Positions 57,836 to 64,000 of a stretch of 64,000 nucleotides of DNA are shown piece after piece; positions within the stretch are counted from its first letter, which is position 1, and each line of letters begins with the position of its first letter. The position numbers and the translations under genes were made by a program. The DNA lies in the NCBI GenBank assembly GCA_039545295.1, contig BCIK01000007.1, forward strand, positions 112,892 to 176,891, read 5' to 3'. The notes below the pieces were generated by a model. That model did no database searches. It was not told the origin of the DNA and saw only the letters and a list, made by a program, of their open reading frames with translations. This DNA is from Udeniomyces pyricola (lineage: Eukaryota; Basidiomycota; Tremellomycetes; Cystofilobasidiales; Mrakiaceae).

Positions 57836-60800
57836 TCATTCACCTCCGGCCAGATCCTCTCTCTTCTTCACCGTCGTCAATTCGACTTCGCCCCAGCCGC
57901 CTTCCTTACTCTCAAACACGCCTCCACCACCACTCAAGCTTCTCAGTCGACCAGCGTAATCGCCCATCGTTGCCAGCGGGACCAACGCCGCGATAGTCCT
58001 TCGCTGAACGCGTTCGGCCGAAACGGTGTTAGACGCTGAGGGAGAGATCCAATCCGGTGGGATATAAGCCTTCTCCTCGCTATCCGCTGATGACGAAGAG
58101 GACGATGCCGAGTTGGCCGCCGAAGTCGAACCGATATGAATGGCCTCTTCATCGCCGAGTTCTTGAACTTGACCGCCGCGGTTGATAAGATCGGTGACGA
58201 CTTTGCCGAGGTCGCTTTCTTGGACGCCCCAAATCCGAGTTTCGACGAGGGGTTCGAGGATCGTTGGACCCGCGAGTTGGACGGCTTTCCGAAGGGCAGA
58301 GACAATGGCTCGAACGACGGCGGCCGAAGGAGGGAGGTTGATCTCGCTGGGTTCATCGCCCTGGTCGTCGACTATCTTGGGCGTGATTGGGCTGAGGGTG
58401 ATGCGAAGGTGGGAGAAGGGAAGAGACATCAACGGGCCACCCCGGGTGAGCGTCGATTGAAGCGCAGCCGTCATGGATGGGACGAGGGCGGCCCAAGGGT
58501 CGTCAGGTCCGACGTCGATGGTGCAGTCGTTGTTGGACCACTCCGCCAAATGAGCTCCAGCTCCCTGTTCTCTCATCTCCTGCATCTCAGCTTCAGACAA
58601 TCGCTCGAGTTCGATCCGGACGGTGGCTTGTTGCTTGCCCGAGAGTCCGACGACCTGACCTTCCCAACGCTCCTCCAACTCAACTTTAGACCCACCTTCC
58701 CGGACGGTCTCCCGCATCGCGACCCGGGTCTTGCCAGCTCTCGCCCGGACGTTTTGTTCGTCCTCAAGTCGTCTCAGTGAGATTTCGAGGTGAAGCGGTC
58801 CCATTCCATGGAGGAGCGTTTGAGCCTCGGGGTCGATTCGCTGTCCCACTTCATCTTCGGCCGGCCAAACGAGTCGAAGCGAGGGATCTTGGCGAACGAG
58901 TTTCTCCAACGCTTCGCCCACAATCTTTTCTTCCTCTTTGCCTCCCATCTCGATGGCGACTGAGCAGACAGCGTTGGGAATTTCGACGCTTCGAAGCCGG
59001 GTTGGCGAGGGTGGGAGCCGACGCGGATCGTTACCAGCGAGAAGAGTATCACCTGTTCGAGTATGCTTCAGCCCAAGGATCATCCCAATCGCACCAGCAG
59101 GAAGCGAGTCGACCTCGACAGGGTTGTTGGCGTATAGCAGACTGATCTTGGTCGGTCGTTCGGTTTGGGAAAGCGAGGTGTTGTAAAGCGTTCCCTTGTT
59201 GAGGGTCCCTGAGCCGAGTGGGAAGCGAACAAGAAAAAAACAAGAAAAAGAAGGAAAAAAAAAAGACCAAGCGACGATGATAAGACGAATGCCAATACGC
59301 AGAAAAGACGATCAACAGCCATGTCGGAGAGAGGGGACAGACCAGAGTAAACCCTAACAAAGGTCATCCAACCCTTCTGTTCGTCCCACACAACCTTAAA
59401 GGCAAGAGCACACATCCTTGGGTCGTCGACCTTGACGATGTTCTCGAGTTTGTCCTCGTTGACGGCTGCCACTCCTTTACCAGCCTTGCTTTTACCGCCC
59501 TTCCAGCCTTGCTTCTTGTTTCCCTTCTTGGCTTTCACCGTCAATCCCGCTGATTCTATCTCGACAGACTCGCCTACGATCTCGGCACCTGCGACGTCGG
59601 CAGGACTTGGAAGGTAAGCCAGAACCGAGTCGAGGAGGACCTCGACGCCGATCCCCTTGAACGCCGAGCCGCACAGGACGGGAAGCGCCGTGCCCGAGAG
59701 GGTGAGCGCACGGATGGCTGATCGAAGGGATGCTGGAGTAACAAGGAGGTGCGAAGGAATGTCATCGGCCGTCGCAGGGGAAGGTAGGTCAAAGAACTCT
59801 TCGAGAAGCGGAAGGTGGTGCGTCGAGAGAGTCTCCACGAGTGCCGTCCTGGCAGCGATAGCTTCCTTTCGGATAGGATGATCGGGATGAAGCACGAGGG
59901 TAGTTTTTGCGGCACTTGGATTGGGTTTCTTGTTAAGGGCAGTCTTCTTTGGGTTCTTGGTCTCGGTAGGTGTGTCCCAGGTGAACGTGGCTCCCTTACC
60001 ACCATCGTCACCGAACTCGTCAAAGATTCTCCCTTCTTCCTTAATTTCCGCCCCTCGAGGCCCGGTCCATCTCCAAACTTTGCCCCCTACAATATCGACG
60101 AGACCCTCAATCCCTGGCTCCCCTCCCTTTCCGTTGGCGACGTCAAACGAGGTGATGGGAAGCGTGAGGATCAGTGGAAGAGGATGAAGTCGGTTCGCCG
60201 TGGAAAGGAGCGAGTGGGGAAGGGACGATCCAGGCCGGTCGAGTTTGTTTACGTAGAGGATCCGTGGAGTAACATTGTATCTGGAAGTGCATAGTAATGG
60301 GTCGAGATGCAGGGAACCCATGGCATGGGCATCAGCCGACGACCAAGGGAATGAGTTAGAGGCAGTACCATCGTCTTCGATACTTCAACTTACCTCGTTA
60401 GCTGCTTCCACACTCCTTCCGTCTGGCCTTCGACGCCCTCTACACCATCCATGACGACAATAGCTCCATCGACGACTCGAGCGGCTCGCTCGACTTCCAT
60501 GGTGAAGTCGACGTGCCCAGGCGTATCGACGACATTGATGGTGTGGTTTGACCATTGAACCGGAACTGAGGAGAGGCAAAGCCGTCATGAGTAACGTGCA
60601 CGAGCGGTCAATATGACCGTGATTCGCTCGGCCAGCCAACATGTTTGCCTAGGGGGAATGACCGAACATGAAGATTGGAGACCGGACGCTTGGACTAACT
60701 GGAGGCCGATTGGATGGTGATGCCCCGTTCACGCTCGGCGGGCAGAAAATCAGTCGAGGTTGTGCCCAGGTCAACGGTTCCTGGGTGTGGAATACTATAG

Positions 60801-61200
60801 AACGTGAGACAGGTGGAAGGTAAGTCTGGAGTGGTGGAGGTTTTTTTTTTTTTCTTGCTCGGGGAGACCTGCTGCGGCTGATGATGAAAGAAGAGGAAAG
60901 AGGGGGGAGGGTGTGGGGAGGAGGACATGGGACTGACTATCCAGAATGAACGAGGACGCTCTCGGTCAGGGTTGTCTTGCCCGAGTCAATATGCGCAAAG
61001 ATGCCCAGGTTGCGGATCTTGGTGATGTCGGCATTCGGGCTTGAGAATGATGGCTTCGGAGGGAAGTAGACAAGGGGCGAGTAGGAGAAGGCGCGTCGGG
61101 AAGTGAGAAGGAAATGGGAATCGAGAGCTGACGTTCGAAGGACGTGTCGAGACCGACGCGTGGTGGTTGAAATCGAGGCCGTTGAGAGGGAAGGAAGCAT
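57836..61200 (-). CDS. MEF2: mitochondrial ribosome-recycling GTPase EF-G2 (Mef2)
   Basis: Translational GTPase that works with ribosome recycling factor in mitochondria. The start at 61200 gives an Arg/Ser/Thr-rich, acid-poor mitochondrial presequence. G1 is [12 protein letters not shown] (about 60990), G2 RGITIQSA (about 60740), G3 [11 protein letters not shown] (about 60510), G4 YVNKLDRPG (about 60240), G5 [12 protein letters not shown] (about 59680). Domain II is interrupted by a Lys/Gly-rich insert (about 59440-59550). Later come RVYSG, then [22 protein letters not shown] (about 59060), VSVAIE-type domain [12 protein letters not shown] (about 58810), and domain IV/V to 57836. Two Ser/Glu-rich inserts lie near the C-terminus. 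The RRF-linked EF-G2 type rather than elongation EF-G1 is favoured by overall pattern, not by a single residue. About six exons. Confidence 0.95.
60841..60854. repeat. poly-T tract in MEF2 intron
   Basis: About 13-14 T on plus (A on the coding strand) within the first MEF2 intron. Confidence 0.85.
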
Positions 61201-61717
61201 TTGCGGTCTCGCCCTGTGGCTGATATCGAACCGGATGGGTGAGAAGTCTTTGGCTCGAGACGAAAGCAGTAGCAGTCGTAGTAGTAGTAGTAGTAATAGT
61301 ATCGATGGGGGAGGAGACTGAGCGGTTGGGAAGGGGGCTGGGGTGAGAACGCGTTGATGAGCTAGAATGATTGATGAGCTTCGTGGGCGAGAGCTGCCAG
61401 TAACAGCAAAGTGAGACGTCAGTCAGATCGTCCGTCAGAGCTGCGAGTGCGACAGAGAGATCAAGATCGAAATATTAAGATCGAAATATCGAAAAAGCGC
61501 GCCGGCAAGCAACGGCAAGTCTCCAAAGCTCTCTCCAGCTCACAGAGCAAGCAAGCACAACGCCGTCGCCGTCAGGCAACAAGTGCATGCATGCATTTCC
61601 ACATCCCATCCTCCGTCTTGCTCGGCGGCCCGGCCATTTGCCCGAACCACTTCCTTTCTCCCACCTCATCGATACGTACACCCATCCCTCCTACAATCAC
61701 CACCTCTCACGCACTCA
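61201..61717. other. divergent promoter region
   Basis: About 515 bases between the starts of MEF2 (minus) and the Zn2Cys6 gene (plus). Includes a short GTA trinucleotide repeat (about 61277-61297) and two near-identical AGATCGAAATAT copies (about 61466 and 61480), which could be regulator sites. Confidence 0.45.
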
Positions 61718-64000
61718 ATGAACCATTCATACCCACCCGCCCAATCCTATCCAGCCAACCAATCCCTCACCGAGGTTGACCGGCTCCGTGCAGCCAACGA
61801 GGAAGCGACCTTCAGTCAGTTTATCCTCGGGCCCGGCTTTGCTCCGGCCGGCCGGGACTCTGTTCTCTCGCTCCTCTTTGCCCTTTTTCTTTCGCCTCGC
61901 ATCTTGGAGCGCCTTCCTTGCTGCGTCCTCACCATCGGTCTCTCCCCCGGCTGCTGACCGGATCCGTGTTTAAAGGGGCACGACCTGACCGTCTTCTTTT
62001 TTTTTCATTTTATCTCGCTCCGTAATCTTCTCTCGTCGAACCCGGCCCCCTCAGAAAAGTACCCGACCCCTTGCTCGTTCTTCCTTTGATGCTTTAGTCG
62101 CTCTGCTCAGTGGTCATCGCAAAGCAGCCCAATCGTTCGAGCGATGACCTGACATATCTCTTGTGTGCTCTTTGTATGGTGTCCTTCCTGGTGTGTGTAG
62201 GAGAGGTCAACGAGCGTGTACGGCGTGTCGAAAGGGCAAGAACCGGTGCGAGCTAGATGCGGACGAGCAGGTTGGTCGGAAGAGGAACGGATGGAGGCCC
62301 GAAGCCTCACAGGTTCCAGCTTCGAACATCAAACTGATTTCCTTTCTTTTCGTCATTCATGGCTTTCATCCCCTACGCGAAATCCGACGCATCTAGCCTC
62401 GTGCGTTGCCATTCATTTAAACCCTTGAGTGAAGAAGTCGTGCTCTGACACCCGCAATATTAATGTATTCCCCCAGCCTGTCGGCGATGCAAAGCTGCCC
62501 ATACCGAATGCGTCTTCGAAAAGGTCTCCCGGAAAAAGTCAACAACAGCCGGAAGTTCAACCAACATACCTCTATCAGGCACAGCTGCTCCTCCAAACGA
62601 ACCTGACACAGCTGATTCGTAGGTTTTCGGCTTGATCACAACTCGAGGATCTGTCAAGACGCGTCGCTGATATAAGCTCTTCTTTGCGCACAATCTCCAG
62701 GCGAATCGCTCGTGTAGAATCAGATCTGTATGTACGGTGATGAGCTCATGGCTGGGTCTATCCAGCAATCAATGTACTGACGCACCCACTGGTCCACGGT
62801 TCTGTCCTTAGTTCGAGCCTTAAAGGAGATATACGCCACATCTTGCAGGCGCTGACGGCCCAGCCTATCGCTGCCCAGATCGCGCCTCCTCTTGCTCTGG
62901 CTCCCCTTCAGTATCCTCAGTTATCCAGTCAATCGTCCATCTCCAACGCCCACAACCTCGGATATCCCTCCAACCGCATAGCCCCGTCCGCCTACGCCTC
63001 ATCATCCCGATCTCAACCTCTCGCTGACCCTGTGACCAACTTTCCAGTCTATCCGTCTTTTCCCAACGAGGGCCCCAAGCGAATCCCCTCGCCTCAACAG
63101 ACTTACTTCAGCCCTCCTGCCTTTGCTGCATACCCAACGCAAGCATCCGCTTCCACATCTCGATCGTTTTGGCCCGAACAGAGCACCTCGACAACCATCA
63201 ATCGGTCCGACAGCATCGATGCTCATGGGCCCATCCCTGGTTGGTCTCCAGCAGCCGCCAGATCAGCTGCTGGCTACCAATCTATGGGATCATCCATCTC
63301 TGATCGTACCCACCAAAGCTTTTTGAGTCCAGCAGCGGAGAACGAACTCGAGCGATCCCAAAGCGTCAGGCGGGATCTAGTGAGAAGGCAGCAGGAAGAA
63401 CAACAGGACGATGATGACGACATCGATAGTAGCAACGAACCAGAAAAGGAGTTTCCGACCCTCCCAGGTTATATTCCTCCACCTACCCATACGTGCGTCA
63501 GATCGATGCTGTTGCTTCTCGATCGTAGGTATGCACCCTGATGTGACGAGCGGCTGATCCATATATTTCTGCTCTCGGCCTAGTCATGCAACTTACGGGC
63601 TCGTCACATCGGCCCCTTCACCGGCTGCTGACGGTTAGTCTCTTCACCTTTCCCTGGTAGCTGTCACGAATTGCATGGCTGTTGGCTGATTTCTTGCCAT
63701 CTCCATTCCTAGAGCCAGAAGAGGACCCGTCCGAAAACACCCTACCTCGGTTAAGCCTCAATGCCCCATCATTAGCTCTCGATCTTTTGTCAACTGCGGC
63801 GATCGAGGAACGAGCTACAGGGGGAGGACTCAACCTCATCTCGAAACGGCAACGCTATCGAACTAAGGCACCTCCGATCGCCTTCCCGTCTACCGTCACT
63901 AAGGGTCTGGTGTCTGTCACAGAAGCCCGCGAGCTGTTTGACATGTAAGTTTAACTTTTCCAGCCTTGTTTCTGTTCAGCGTGCATGTCTTTTGAATCTG
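61718..64000 (+). CDS. Zn2Cys6 transcription factor, partial at right edge
   Basis: Fungal binuclear-cluster DNA-binding regulator. The start at 61718 gives MNHSYPPAQSY and a short leader. The zinc cluster spans two exons: RACTACRKGKNRCELDADEQ (about 62205-62270) and, after an intron, CRRCKAAHTECVFEK (about 62478-62520). This gives CX2CX6C twice, with a short loop. A basic linker (SRKKSTT) and a coiled dimerisation helix (LEDLSRRVADISSSLRTIS, RRIARVESDL; about 62636-62727) follow. Next comes a long Ser/Gln/Pro-rich region (62840-63500) with an acidic stretch (QDDDDDIDSSNEPEKEF). The last visible part (63710-63945, TKGLVSVTEARELFDM) looks like the beginning of a fungal-specific regulatory domain. 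The gene continues beyond the window. Target genes are unknown. Confidence 0.92.

Overview
The window is a stretch of a filamentous or dimorphic fungal nuclear genome. It most likely comes from Basidiomycota. The evidence is that nearly every gene is cut by many short introns (about 45-150 bases, GTNNGT donors, CTAAC/CTNAC branch sites, pyrimidine-rich CAG/TAG acceptors). Some coding exons are only 16-26 bases long. The gene content is fungal: class IV chitin synthase, Zn2Cys6 transcription factor, LIM-RhoGAP, HPP membrane protein, carboxypeptidase S. The exact class (Tremellomycetes or Pucciniomycotina, for example) cannot be fixed by eye. The window is gene-dense, with about 20 supported genes on both strands. 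I see no transposon, CRISPR array, rRNA or tRNA gene, and no virus-like or clustered secondary-metabolite region.

Left part (0-21 kb). A large plus-strand LIM-LIM-coiled coil-C1-RhoGAP protein (polarity signalling) is followed by a DUF1275 membrane protein, an Emi1/DUF3128-like twin CX9C protein and an HPP-family membrane protein. A minus-strand degenerate DEAD-box-like protein, a small plus-strand ABM-domain protein and a minus-strand glutaredoxin-like type II membrane protein without a CxxC active site follow.

Middle (21-42.7 kb), mostly minus strand. Here lie a vacuolar M20 carboxypeptidase (CPS1-like), two unrecognised proteins (24.6-27.1 and 27.7-30.2 kb), mitochondrial TIM17 in nine exons, class IV chitin synthase (CHS3-like) and a small possible membrane protein. 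A candidate 79-residue spliced gene begins at 41.7 kb.

Right part (42.7-64 kb). Bleomycin hydrolase and CDP-diacylglycerol synthase (CDS1) lie in tandem on plus. They are followed by PCH2/TRIP13 on minus, an unrecognised Ser/Pro-rich protein on minus, NOP10 on plus (five exons, one of 16 bases, with an apparent GC-AG intron), mitochondrial MEF2 on minus, and a Zn2Cys6 regulator on plus that runs off the right edge.

The genes do not form a pathway; they are a normal euchromatic mixture of housekeeping functions. The features most worth following up are in Part 2: long G:C homopolymers concentrated in introns and gene flanks, catalytically degenerate family members (helicase-like and glutaredoxin-like), the non-canonical NOP10 splice site, a bleomycin hydrolase with a myristoylation-type N-terminus and an already mature C-terminus, and several unrecognised genes. 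No convincing new multi-gene system is visible. Exon borders were derived by hand from frame and splice-site logic. Where I could make all exons sum to a whole number of codons, the entry says so; elsewhere only the outer limits should be trusted.
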